Shown: in pieces, positions 49,815 to 62,200 of the stretch | Layout: the number at the start of each line of letters is the position of its first letter | Numbering within the stretch: position 1 is the first letter of the stretch | Source of the DNA: Climacium dendroides | Lineage: Eukaryota; Streptophyta; Bryopsida; Hypnales; Climaciaceae | Direction: 5' to 3' | Assembly: GCA_950106755.1 (NCBI GenBank) | Contig: OX467086.1 | Span: 31,886,001-31,950,000 of the forward strand | DNA: 64,000 nt | Translations under genes and position numbers: made by a program | The notes under the pieces: model-generated | Seen by the model: only the letters and a program-made list of their open reading frames with translations | The model's database searches: none | What the model was told of the DNA's origin: nothing

Positions 49815-50022
49815 AGGCCACCAAGTGGCTTTTGCAAATGTATAGAAAATTCAAATTTTTTGTTGGATTGTTATTGCAATTCGATCAAGAAATGATTGAT
49901 TGCAAATATTGCATATTCTTAACTTGTAAAAAGCTACCAAGTGGCTTCTACAAATGTGCAAAAAATTCAAATTTTTTATTGGATCAATTGTTGCAATTCA
50001 ATGAAGAAATGATCTATTCTAT
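49815..50022. repeat. 116-bp tandem duplication
   Basis: Two diverged copies share CCAAGTGGCTT (49,821 and 49,937), AAAATTCAAATTTTTT and TTGCAATTC(A/G)AT. A 64-codon frame spans both but is a by-product of the repeat. Confidence 0.75.
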
Positions 50023-50510
50023 GTGAATTTTACTAATATTTTCTATTGAATCTTTCAAAAAATGATCCATTGTATGATTTTTGTAGTTGTAGAAAAATTA
50101 AAATGTGAATATTATTAGTACTAGTGTGCCCTATGCCATTGCCTCAATATAAGAAAAGAAAAGAAAAAGTTCTTTTCTAAGTTTTTAATTCATATAAACT
50201 TGATATTCAATATCTATTGTTTCATGAGTTAGAATGACATGAAACAAAGCTAATGCATCCTTCCTTGCCAAGGACTTTTTGATGGTACTAAGAATGCAAT
50301 TGAGGGACGTACAGTATCGGAGATCTCAATGTAATGAACAAACAAAGAAAACAAAATAAACAACCTAACTTAAGATATGGATTTTTTTGTTGAATTTGTT
50401 GGTGCGATCTACTCAAGAATTGATTGATTATGTGAATTTTGGTGAATTTTTGGAGAATAGAAAAGGCAAGAATTGATTGATTGTGTGATTTTTGTAGTTA
50501 TAGAAAATCA

Positions 50511-50818
50511 TTAGATGAGATTTGAGGCCTCCAGAAGGCCGTGAGTTATCATAAGTTGCGAACTCGCTGAATTGTACTGTAGCAGCAATAGCGTAGCCAA
50601 TTGACGCGGCTGAGATCCAGGCACATCATTTTTCCAAAAAAAAATTAAATTTTTTTCAATTTTTTTTGCATTCTAAGAACTATTTTTTTTTTAAAATTTG
50701 AATTTTTTAAATTTTTTCTCCCTTGACATTGGTTGTTCCCTCGTTATGAGGGGAATAACGAGGAAATAGGCCTGAAACGGCCTTCTACAGGCTTCAAATC
50801 CCATCTAATGTGAAATGT
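50511..50818. mobile_element. 308-bp inverted-repeat element with A/T core
   Basis: TTAGATGAGATTTGAGGCCT at the left mirrors AGGCTTCAAATCCCATCTAA at the right, followed inward by AGAAGGCCGT and its mirror ACGGCCTTCT. The core is nearly all A/T, flanked by GAGGGGAATAACGAGG. Related sequence lies at 39,990-40,210 and 51,900-52,050. Confidence 0.7.
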
Positions 50819-51899
50819 GAATCTCATTAACATTTTTGGTCAAATTTATTGGTGCAATTTGATCACAAAATGATTGATTGTATGCTTTTTGGTGAATTTT
50901 TGGAGAATAGAAAAGGCACTCTAGGTTGTTACTTCAAGTCCTCAATTTTTCCACCAAAATTCTTATTCTTGCAAGAGGAACCCACTTTTTTTTAGTGTTA
51001 GCAAGCAACTTATGTTTACAATTCATGCAGCTTCGCCATGCAATACTTTAGCCACATCCTTTACATGTTCTTTCGTTTTGGAGAATACTAAAATGTAATT
51101 AGTTTCTAAGTGAAGGTTGAGAGTTCCAATGTGTGATAGAGAACCTAAGGGGTTAACTTGGAGAATGGGCACCATTGAGAGGACTTGCTAATATGGTGAT
51201 TTGTTTATGGTGAGCTTAGGTGTGACAAACTAAAGGTGTGGTTGCTAAGCTATGAAGGTATTCCTTTGTAATGCATGTCTTGGAGTAGGAGCGCATGGTT
51301 GGCCAATCATGTCCCAAAGGGTGAACATGGTAGAAGTTTTGCTAATCTCTAACACATTTTAACCAACTAGTTAAAGTACTCATAATTTGCTTGTGGCAAA
51401 GCAAGATCTAGATGGGGAAAAAGCTTAGTTGGAACTCAAAAAAACATTAAGTGTTGGTCCAAGTCCGGATAACATTAATGAGATCTATTGCACAAAGGTA
51501 TGCTAAGTATGAACATTAAAAGGACTTCCTATGAAAGTTGGTCATTTAAAAGTGATGTGGAATCAAACCTCCTAGGATCATGACTAAATGAAGAGGTCAG
51601 GAGGAGTACCATGTTGAACCTTGATGAAGACATCAAGGTCTCCAAGTGGAGGGTGTAACGTCCTTCAATGTAGAGGTACTTTGTAATAGTTGGATTTGCA
51701 ATGGAGGTAGAGACCACAACCTTATGATGTGAAATGGGTAGACCTTGGTTGGATACCTTGGATTAGGTAGGTGAACCAGTCCAAGTGGGAGGGAGGCCTA
51801 TGCCATGGGTAGTATGCCTTGATGTTGTGGTGAAGATAATGATGGACCTCAAATTTCATTGGATAGTAGGGAATATATAAACTTTGTCATATCAACAAT

Positions 51900-52050
51900 T
51901 TGATATTTCTAAGATCCTATTATATCTAATAAAAAAAAATAATTTAAATAAATAAATAAATATTCTAACAACAATGGAAGGTTCACAACAAGGGGAACAA
52001 CCCTAAAATGGCCCTCCTATGCCCTCAAATCCCTTCTTATATTTGGAGCA
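51900..52050. repeat. Partial member of the A/T-core element family
   Basis: A pure A/T core near 51,925-51,965 is followed by ACAAGGGGAACAACCC and GGCCCTCCTATGCCC, resembling one side of the element at 50,511-50,818. The opposite end was not identified. Confidence 0.4.
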
Positions 52051-52189
52051 TGAATGTGGTGCGTGGGTAAGCCGCACCTAGGCTTGGTGAAGTCACCAAA
52101 TGCAAGTTTCTATGGGTGAGTATTGTGAGATCCCAAGAGTTGGATTAACTTGGAGATAGGTGATTCTAGGTGTTAAGTTCATGTGATGC

Positions 52190-53076
52190 TTAACCCTTTA
52201 GTGACTAGTTGACCACTTTTTGGTTGATTTTTGGATTCTCGGTCTAATATTGTTCAAAATACATTTGATCACAAAAATCTCAAAGAGGAACACAATTAGA
52301 ATGTCTTTGTGTGCTTCAAACAAAACCAATTTCAAGAGAATTGGAGCATTGATGAATTAGCTATGAGGTTGCAAACTCAAATGGCCTGGACCTTCAAATG
52401 GTAAGTGTTCAACAAAAATACAAAAAAATATCAACCAAATTGTGAGATTTTTTTGTAACTTGATGTCTTGACAAGGCATAAGTGTTGCTTTATAATCTCA
52501 TGAATGCCCAAAGTAAACTTATGCATCGGTATTTATGTAGCGCAAATTCTAAAGGGCCATTCAAGTCATTGATTTTTGAGAATTAAAGAAAGCAACTCAA
52601 ACTCCAACAAGGCTCTAGAAGCAAACATGATTTAGAGGTACATTTCACTTTCTTCAATGTACCAAATCTGCACATTTTAGAAGGGTATTTGTTTTGATGA
52701 CCACAGATGACCATTTTTTGTAAACTTCAAAAATTTGTAACTAATTTCAAAAAGCTTGAAAAAATATGAAATGACTTGAGTTAGATGCCTATTCTATTTG
52801 TCTTTTGAGGAAAATTTACTAAAAAATATTTAAAGATGTTTCACTCCCCAAAATTCAATTTTAGCCTTGAAAAGGTTGATTTATGGACCTCCTACTTTAT
52901 TTATAGCAATTTGTACCATTGGATGAGTTTGATTTTTTTTTAGGTTCAGGAATCTCCCTTATGGAATCACCTTGTATGGTTTGATCTAAGATTACATCTT
53001 TAGAATGGCCACAAAATTCATTTTCTTGAAAAATTGCACCCACCTCCCAAATCAACCACGGTCACTAAACGGTTAA
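52190..53076. mobile_element. TTAA-bounded 887-bp element
   Basis: TTAACCCTTTAGTGACTAG at the left pairs with GTCACTAAACGGTTAA at the right, with TTAA at 52,190-52,193 and 53,073-53,076. Both termini resemble those at 36,004-37,269. Its interior (52,700-52,915) matches 31,080-31,300. No coding capacity seen. Confidence 0.65.
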
Positions 53077-53079
53077 GAT

Positions 53080-55560
53080 GTTAACTTGTACGTTGTAGAT
53101 TTAGTGTGAATTAGTTGCATTGACGGGCGACATGGGATGTGGCGGCTTTGGAGGTTGTTATATACTATAAGAAACTAGAAATATAATGATTGCAAAGATT
53201 GACTTCACAACAATCATTCTAGATAAAAATGACTTTGGGCCTAGAAGTCATAGTAGACAAGTCATTCTTTAAATGACTGCGATTGTATTATCGCCATCCA
53301 TTTCTTCTTTAGATGAAGAAAGGATGACAAGGTTTACATGGTTGATGAAGAATTTTAGAAGAAGGATGGGCAATTGTCCATCTTTCAAGAAAATTTAGTT
53401 GATGTGGACGTCCACATCAACAGTCATTTTGGAGTCATTTTCTAGTTATAGTACAATTTTTGTGTAGTTGATATAGACATCCACATTGGCGTCATTTGGA
53501 TATCATTGTCAAATCATGAGGGGGTGCAGTGCATTTGTTGGTGATTGACATGTAACAAGTCATTTTGTAGTCATAAAATTAGGCACTCAAAGTCATTGCC
53601 GTGTCCTCTGTGAGTGACATACTTCCCTCGTTTATGGAAATAAATCACCCTATCTTCTGCAAATGGGGCATTGGTTGGAAATTGGTCATATACCTAGTCA
53701 TTTCTAAGTTACGCATTAGTTATAATGTTATTGTCAATATGCAATCTACGGGCCATTTCTTCAAGTGTAGTAATTTTGAACTCATTTTCAAGGACATTCA
53801 CAGTTCCGGACTAGTCACAAAATTTGACTTTGCGCAACAAGAGTGGTTGTATAGTCCCCATATAGATAGGAATGTATACTCAATAGAAATCAATACTTCT
53901 GTGTCTCTGTCTTGTGACTACAATAGCAATAGAAGAATCATTACATGACTTCAAATCCACTGGACCACATAATAGAATTCATGCATTCAAATGGCGCTTT
54001 CATGTAAATTATGAAAACATTCTAGCAACACATCAACATATTCATTCAATACACTGATGCAGTCATAGATTTCATGCAACCTATGACTTAGACAACATTT
54101 ACAGATTACCATCATGACTTGTTCCTTCAATTTTAGAAATTGCCAAAAAAAGGGATTGCTAAGAACTAAAAAGTTATAATTGTAGTTGCTTGCTAAAATT
54201 TACAATGGTATTGATAGCATAGAAGAGTCAAAGAATCTAGAAGTCCTTAACTCTTGCATAAAAGCAACCTTTGGAAGGCCACCTCAACTACATAATTTCA
54301 TGTACTTTTGGTCCCATACAACACAGGTCCCTAGTGCATCTTCAATCTTATGTTGGTCTGCATCTTCATTGGGATACATAAATTGCTTCTAAGCTACAAA
54401 ATCTCATATACATCCACCTTGAACCAAGACTCTGGAATGTCCTTGAAGAATCACATTAAAATCCACTTATATCATTGCTCTACTATACAAATTCACCTCA
54501 TACATTTTCCTTGATGCTATTTTTTGCTTGATGCTCCTTAGATTCATGAAGTACACCTTCCAGCCTATGAAAAACTATCCCAATGATCTTCCTCTAACTA
54601 ATAAAGTGGAACAGAAATACAACACCATATAGTCGTTGCATTGATTGTAATACAATCCGTTGACTACAATACAATTTTCAATTAGACTACAAAATGACTG
54701 CTATGGAATTCTAAAGCAACTTAAGAACAACTCAAGAACAACTAAAAAGTGATATACATGCAATTAGAAAGAAGTTAAGAAATATCTATGGTAAACATTT
54801 TGTAAACAAATTATATGATCTAAACCCGTTGTACAACCACAAATTTGCAATACTATTGAAGTGCTTATAGATTTGGAAAAGAAAGAAAAATAGCACTCAC
54901 AAGTCATTGCTTACTTCTTGGACTAGCTTCAATTTATCTGCCAACTATGTACCCCACCTATTTTATGCAAGTTCATATTCAAATTTTTTCCCTTATTGGA
55001 AGGCCTTCGCCTCTTTTTCTTTTTAGTGGAAATTCATGTAGATTTCTTGTGTGGCAAACTATAGGCATTGAGGAATTAGGATAATACATAGTAAATCAAA
55101 CAAAAAGGCAAAATATGGCATTGAGAAGTTGCAAATTCCACCCCCTCTACACAACATAGCTTGGTGCTCTATCTCTAGTGTCCTCTTGCTTAGCTATAGT
55201 AGAGTCAAGGGGCTTCACTAATTCTAAAGAGATATTGGTAAAACTAGAGACCCTTCCGTGGTCAATGTCAATAAATTGTCAACAAAAAAAAATTTGTTGG
55301 CAATTGCTATGTTTATAGAAGAGTAACAAGAAATAAGAAATTTGAGTTGTATATGAAAAATATAATTGTTTTTTTGTCGTGTCTACAGAGTACAGGGGGG
55401 CCATATGTAATGAAATGTGAACCACGTAACATAGTGCACTAGTGTGTGCTATTACATATCTTAGTTATACAAGATTTGCATAGGTGAGTGGTTCTTTGTG
55501 ACTTCTATATGTGATGCCATATTGCAAAGTATTATAGAACTATCTACATTGCAAAGTTGA
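53080..55560. other. AT-rich intergenic DNA
   Basis: The longest frame (115 codons, 53,601-53,948) shows no recognisable domain. I see no RNA gene. Phrases about 'agtcattttgtagtcat' and 'tgatgtggacgtccacat' recur between 53,200 and 53,600, suggesting an old repeat. Confidence 0.4.
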
Positions 55561-55570
55561 TAGATGTTGT

Positions 55571-55773
55571 CACTACAAGAGAAACGGGTATTTTAAGTAT
55601 AGTTCTAGGAGTATAGTTTTAAGAGTAATGACCTTTTCAGGAGATTTTTAGTAAAATTTTACTAAAAATAAATATTTTTTCAATAAATTATATTAAAACT
55701 CTCCTATAAAGGTCAATACTGTTAGAACTATACTCTTAAGACTATACTTTAAACACCCCTTTCTCTTGTAGTG
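55571..55773. mobile_element. 203-bp CACTA-type mini-element with TGT target duplication
   Basis: Starts CACTACAAGAGAAACGGGT and ends CCCCTTTCTCTTGTAGTG. It is flanked by TGT at 55,568-55,570 and 55,774-55,776. The interior is an imperfect hairpin with paired AGTATAGTT.. / ..AACTATACT words. The ends resemble the 195-bp element at 8,168 but the interior differs, so these are two subfamilies. Confidence 0.88.
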
Positions 55774-55779
55774 TGTGTT

Positions 55780-58640
55780 CATCTCCCACTTTGTAGTAGT
55801 GTATGAGATGTGCTCCAATCATATCCAAGTCAATCTCATTTTACATTACCTTAATGCGACTTTCAAGTCACTCAGTTGGAGTCATTTATTAAGTTATACA
55901 ACTATGTTGTACGAAGCTGCATCATACTATTCTCAATCGAAAATTGTCTTTCTAATGTGACATTTGCATAGTTGTTCAACGTGTTCTGTTTTATGGAAGT
56001 TGTTTGTTTATGGGCGCAAGAAGTAGATGATCAAAAACTTGTGAATCCAAGTACTCTGGCATTGATAGATTAGATTCATAGCAATGAGCGAGATTTTGAA
56101 ATGGGCTTGAAGAATTTAGAGGACATGGACCATTTGTTGCTTAGTAGAAAGCCATCACATGGAACCACACAATATGCATGGATCATTGTGTTTGGTAATC
56201 ACTTTTGAGTGGAGGAAAAGACAACAATGTAGTTGGTATGCTTCAACAATGGGGTACCTTCATTTTTTTTACTTGTCATTAGAAAATGTAGCTATGCAAG
56301 TGATTTGTTAGTGAACTATGTTAGAGTCTTGAAGGACATACTCAAGCTAGATTAAAACACACTACATATGCAAATCATTCTATTGTGATGTGAGTTGGTG
56401 AAGATTGAAGACAATTGTGGGAATTTTACATATATTAAGGACAATTCTAGCACAAACTACCTCGTATGGCAAAGCCCTTCATTTTTCCTAACTAGACCGC
56501 ACAAGTTTTTTTCTTAGATGTTGAAAGGAGACTTAGTTGAAAAGTTGTATTACACAAAGAGGCGAATGTATGACAAGAGGTGGTGGATACATTGGATGCC
56601 TTCATTAGCACTGTGTGGAGAGCATAGGTTTGACTGCTCTTCACAAGTTGCTAGTTCCATTGGAGATGGTTAATCTAGTCAAAGTCATTGAATTGTCAAT
56701 AGAAGAGAATTTACTAGCACTAGAGGAGTTCTACTAAGACTAGTTGTGGCTTGGTGCTCCTTAACTTAAACATGTTTCTTGCAGTCATTGACAATCATTA
56801 TATAGTGACAATGTATAGGCACAACTCCACTGAGGTTTAGGCATCTCACCATTTTTTTTTTTTTTGGTGTCCAATGAAGAGATTTAGCTCATGTGTAATG
56901 CATTTTCTAGTTGCAATGTAGTACAATATGGTTGCAAAACAAGGTCTCCTTGTAGTCATTGGTAAAGAAACTCTTTTGGCTTATACTCACTACAGTCGCA
57001 TTCCACTATTGTGCACAAGTAAGTTGTGCCCAAGCGGATAGATAGCTATACAATAGAATTTTTAGACATGCTTAGAAGCCTTTTGTGAGTGACAAATGAT
57101 TCATGTTATTGTTGTATTCGAGTGCCCCCATTTGCAAGGTCTGACTGTGTGTTACTTGAATTTAACTTTGGAAATCATCTTGGAGTGGGTGCAATTGCGG
57201 CCCAAGAAGGGAAAAATTACCCACATCCACATCACTATAGTGCTTTCTACATCAATAGTACAAAAATTTATTTTGGCATCATTGGATTTCCTTGCCAGTC
57301 ATTTTTTAGTTTCTTTGAAGTAAAGACCAATTATATTATATGACAGTTAAGTTGTCATTTGTGATTGAAGCCTCCACGTTGGATACCTCTAGTTTCCTTG
57401 CCAAAAAGTTGAAAATGCTATGAACTTAAAATTGTGGATGAATCTTGAAGTTCATCCCTTCTTCAACTCATAGTCAATCACAACTATAGAATCTCTTGGA
57501 CATTGTGGACGTTTTCTATCTAATGCAATTATAGAAGCATCAATCATTCTAAAGTCAAATTGGACAACAAGTCGTTCTTGCCTAGTTGCAAATGTGGCTA
57601 ATTTTTTGTAGTGACATGTGGTATCACTTCAAATCTTCATATTTTTTTCCATACTTCAAAATGATCTGAAAAATATTATACATCAAAATCATATTGATAT
57701 GTATATGTGGAAAAAAATTAGAGTTTTGGGAGTAGTTTTGAACATTTTGATGTTAGTATATGTACAAAGTACTACTTGATTGAACATCTTTTATTAATCT
57801 TGTCAATGATGGAATTTTCTCAAATTTTTTGCAATTCAATCAATTTTTTTAATAAGAAAGCTTTATAAGTCTTCATTCATTTCAACAGTGTAAATCATCA
57901 AAATTATTCCACACAAATGAAGAATTATACTTGTTATTGTAAGAGATAGTCAAAAAAACACGAGCTTTGCTCAAATCCCCTAGTCCTTTGGGGATTAAAA
58001 TTAGTTTTTTTTAGTGTCTATAAACACTTGAAGTAAAAGGTAGTAGCTTTCTATTAGTGTCCATAGATGTGTACTAAAATTGTTCTTTAAAAAATAAGAA
58101 ACTAAGTAAATAGACAAGCAACTACATTATAAGATAAATGTACCCTAAACCCAAAACTTTTTCAAAGTAATATTTTTAAAATTTTCAAAGTTGAAAATAA
58201 AAAAGACCTAATATATAATAGTAGATGTAAGAAATATTGTTGAAGCCCAAAAAATAAATATTTCAATTCTTATCAGTAGTTGCTTCACAAAGGCTCTTCT
58301 TCTTTCATTGGTTGTTCTTGAATATTTTTGGTAGTTTTGAGTCATAAAAGTGCATAGATTGATTCATAAAGCCTCATTTTGTTTTAAAAATTGCATGATG
58401 CAATTAATTTGTAACCTCAAATGGATGTTAAAAACGATGCTATTATTCTAAAATGATAACTTCCTTGCTTGGGCTTTTATCTACTTAATTAGGCAAATTG
58501 AAGTTGTTGGTGTTCCCTTTGAAGCAAATTTGTCTCTTTGAGTGAAACATAAGTTCAACAATCTTCATTTGAACCAAATGAATTTTGATTGAAATTAGGT
58601 CTGAAATAACATAAAGCTATTTCTATATATGCTTGAAAGT
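55780..58640. other. AT-rich intergenic DNA
   Basis: No gene recognised. A GGGGATTAA element-end-like word occurs at 57,990-57,998. Other open frames are short and without motifs. Confidence 0.4.
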
Positions 58641-58651
58641 ATCTCTTCCAT

Positions 58652-58931
58652 ATCATCACAAAGTTTAGATCCTACGGTTTGTCAACAATTATCATGTGGT
58701 TATCATTGTTTCATGAGTTCGCACATTAATTACAATTTATCGCATCATTACGATGTATTACTTCACATCATTATGATACAGTTGTCAGTAATGCATTGTA
58801 ACGATGCGATAATGATGCAAATTATTGCATTGTAATGATGTGATAAATTGTAATTAATGTGCGAACCCATAAAACAATGATAACCACATGATAATTATTG
58901 ACAAACTGTAAGGTTTAAGCTTTGTGATGAT
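58652..58931. mobile_element. 280-bp near-palindromic element
   Basis: ATCATCACAAAG at the left end mirrors CTTTGTGATGAT at the right. The arms pair for about 120 bases each with blocks such as GTTTGTCAACAATTATCATG and TTCGCACATTAATTAC. It resembles a full-length foldback MITE. No obvious target duplication. Confidence 0.75.
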
Positions 58932-59289
58932 GATAAGAGATTATGAAAGAAATTTCCTCAAGAGATTATTGAAAGATCATATAATCCATCTAATTTTTGA
59001 ATAAAACTTTATATATAATCTTTACTTTAGATGAAAAATGTTTTTTAGGAATTGTAGTTAAGTTTAGATCCTAATCGGAATATCTAAACAAATAGTTTAA
59101 TTCGTTCCTAGGGAGGCAATGCTAATAGGACTACTTCTACAATGACATTAGAACGTACTAATAAAGGCTAAAAGACACAAGGAATGCATACTTCCAACTA
59201 GTATTAATTTAATTCCTCACAATTTCTGTAATAATTAGTAATTTAATTATTCACTCCACTCTTAAAACCACCAAGGTTAAGTATCACCC

Positions 59290-62200
59290 AATTGGAATTG
59301 ATCTTTAATCTTCAAATTGTATTCCTTCATCTTTCCACCAAATCGGAATTGGTGCTGCTACTAGTACAGGCTCGCTGCGGCACTCCAACTCCCACTTTGG
59401 AACAATCACCCATCAGCCTCGCAGTTGCCACCAACACAGGGAACACCAATCTTCTTTCACCAACTGGTCATAATTTCTTTAACTCCACAACTTGGCTTGA
59501 TGTAATTTTTATCACCGCCCATTGACACTTCTTACACATCGATTTGAAATCAACCTTAACACTCTGCATTCTTCCTCATCCTTCCTTCTCAACTTGGATA
59601 ATTATCTCCTTATAAACACTCACAGACTCTCCAAATTGTATATATCACTCTCTCCTTTACTAATTTGGAATTTTTGTTTTTTTATTTTTTTTATATATAT
59701 TTTTGTCACAGTCTTCTCTGATTTCCTACTTGGATAAATTAATTCCTCACACCCATTCGGAAACTCTCAAATTTGAGACCTGTTGCTTCGGCTTCACAGA
59801 CCAACTCGGGATCCTGACTTAGACAACATTCAAACTTTATGAAACCAATTTGGCTAAGCATTCATGACATCATGCATTCCACATACAGACACTCAACCTT
59901 CCAATTTTGTTTCACTCCCAGACTGCCAAACTCCAACTGGGCTGAATCAGCACTACGACTGAACCTCCAAATTGGCTCATACACACAACATACATACCAA
60001 CAATAAGGAACAACAATTTGCTTTCAATCCTTCTTTATTCAGCCGAATTAGTGACATATCACCGTTCCACAAAAATAATGTTTCCTTTAGCAGTTAATCT
60101 TACTGCTCTTGCTTCACTCCACTTCAACTTCCCGATTTGGATCTCCTATTTGCTATCCTAGCAATTTACTCTCTGACTAATCCATCCAATCAAACTTCAC
60201 TCTATTACCCAAATTGATCTTGCAGCTATAATCTATTTGGGCTCACATCACCCACATACTCTACAGCTCCGAATTGGGTCCTATTTCCATCACTTAATGC
60301 TTAACAAACTATCACTGTACTTTTCCAAATTGGAATTCCGCTCCTTACAGTGACTCTCACCACTTTGCATAACATTTCCGACTAGGACACACTTCCTAAT
60401 CTGCTCCTCATTTCATCCTCATTCACTTCACTGATTAACTTCACATCACCAAATTGTTTCCGCTTCAAACTTCAACATCTGCACACTTCTCCGAATTGGA
60501 TCGAACCACTCCAGAGACATATACTCACACTCACAGCACACCAATTAGAACACACACTCATCAAGCATCCGACTTGGAAAAATCACACACACACACACAA
60601 AAACATCAAATACGCAGCCACTCAGACTGGGACTCGCACTGGACTCTCTCAACAGTGGGTGCCTTCTAAATTGGAAAACTCGACTTTAAAATCCCAAGCT
60701 AGGCAGTTCCTTAATCAACTTGGCATCACCTCAAAACTTGCAAACTGCCCATTAGGAACCTCAAAAATAACCGTCCCTCCAATACACGCAAACTCCCAAA
60801 TTGGCACCTGCAACACCCCGCGCAACCCTAACTGCCGACCACAGGCAAACCAACTTGGAAACCACAACAGCTCCGACCCAGCTGGCTACAGACAGTTCCT
60901 ACTTGGACAAAAACGCAAAACATTCCAACTCGGAATTGTCATCCTACATTACAAATAGGAATTACCCTCAGACAACCCAAACTGTCTTCACTCTCCGAAT
61001 TGGCTTCCCTTTCAATCCCTTCACCGTGGCTCATGTGTGACTGCACTCGGATAAACACTTCCAAATTGGTTAATAACATCCAAAAATCACCCATTTGGAA
61101 CACCAATCAAACAAAACATAACTAAAACCACATACAAACACACCAAAAAAAATGACACTAAAAATCCGAATAGGTTATTCACATAGCCCCACACGAATCT
61201 GTTTGCGTCCCCGCAAACCACCTATTTGGCCTGCCGCTTAATCAACCGCTTCCCTGGCTTGAACTTCAAACTCGGATCCTCCTCTTCCTTCAACAACTTC
61301 GCAGCCAATTGGGCTCGCTCTTGCATCAGCAACCTCTGTCTATCATAGAAATTCTTCACTGGACCTGAACGTGTTCCAACTTCTTCATACACCTCGAGAA
61401 TCATCACCTTATGTGCTCCAGGCAGAAATTGGGTAATGCACATTAACTCCAATGCACGCATCCTCTTGGCTGAGTGATAATGGATCTTAGAAAAAATCTC
61501 CATATCGGTACTCAGCCTCGCTCCAACTCGGTAATCCACCACAAACTGGTAATCATGACACAAATAAGCTAGAATACCTGCAAAAATACTGGCACGGAAA
61601 CAAATTGGATCGCGATGAGTCCAATGCTCCAACGAAAACTTCATGTATGCCTCCACGCAACTCTCCAGGTTCTTGTACGAACCGGGGATCTTTGGCCAAT
61701 TGTACCAACGTGAATCCAACTTGGCGCGATTCGACCACATATACCTCCTCGGGCAAGGACAGAACCTGGGATCCGACGCCACCAAAGGCGGAGGTGTAGA
61801 AGACCGTGAAATCCGCTCGGTGTGGTCCATTAAATCCATCGCCACAACTGGGGGACTTCTGACGCCTTCATGGTCTTGGCCGATCCACAGCAACGCCTCC
61901 CAACTTGGAAACGGCACATCACCGAGCTCCTCGAACAACTGGTCGTAGTTTCCCAAGTAGAGATCGTCCTTGCCTGCAACTGTTGATGGCAAAGGAATTG
62001 ACCATGTAACCCACTTGGACAGCAACCCTGACATCTCCAACGTTTTATCGCCAACTCGGGGTCGTGGAAACGCCAGCTCGCCCGAAAAATCCCAACTTGG
62101 AATCGCTACAGGCCCCCCAACCTTCCGCTTATCCTGCAGTCTATCCCGAGTCGTCTCAAATTTGTACACATAGACGGATGGGTGCACGTCCATGAGCTGG

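Noticed and set aside
49832..50026. 64-codon frame with an internal repeat
   Set aside because: It is simply the translation of a 116-bp tandem duplication in AT-rich DNA, with no other sign of a gene.
53601..53948. 115-codon open frame with varied composition
   Set aside because: No recognisable motif, no promoter or splice context, and surrounded by repeat-like phrases; length is within chance for this much sequence.
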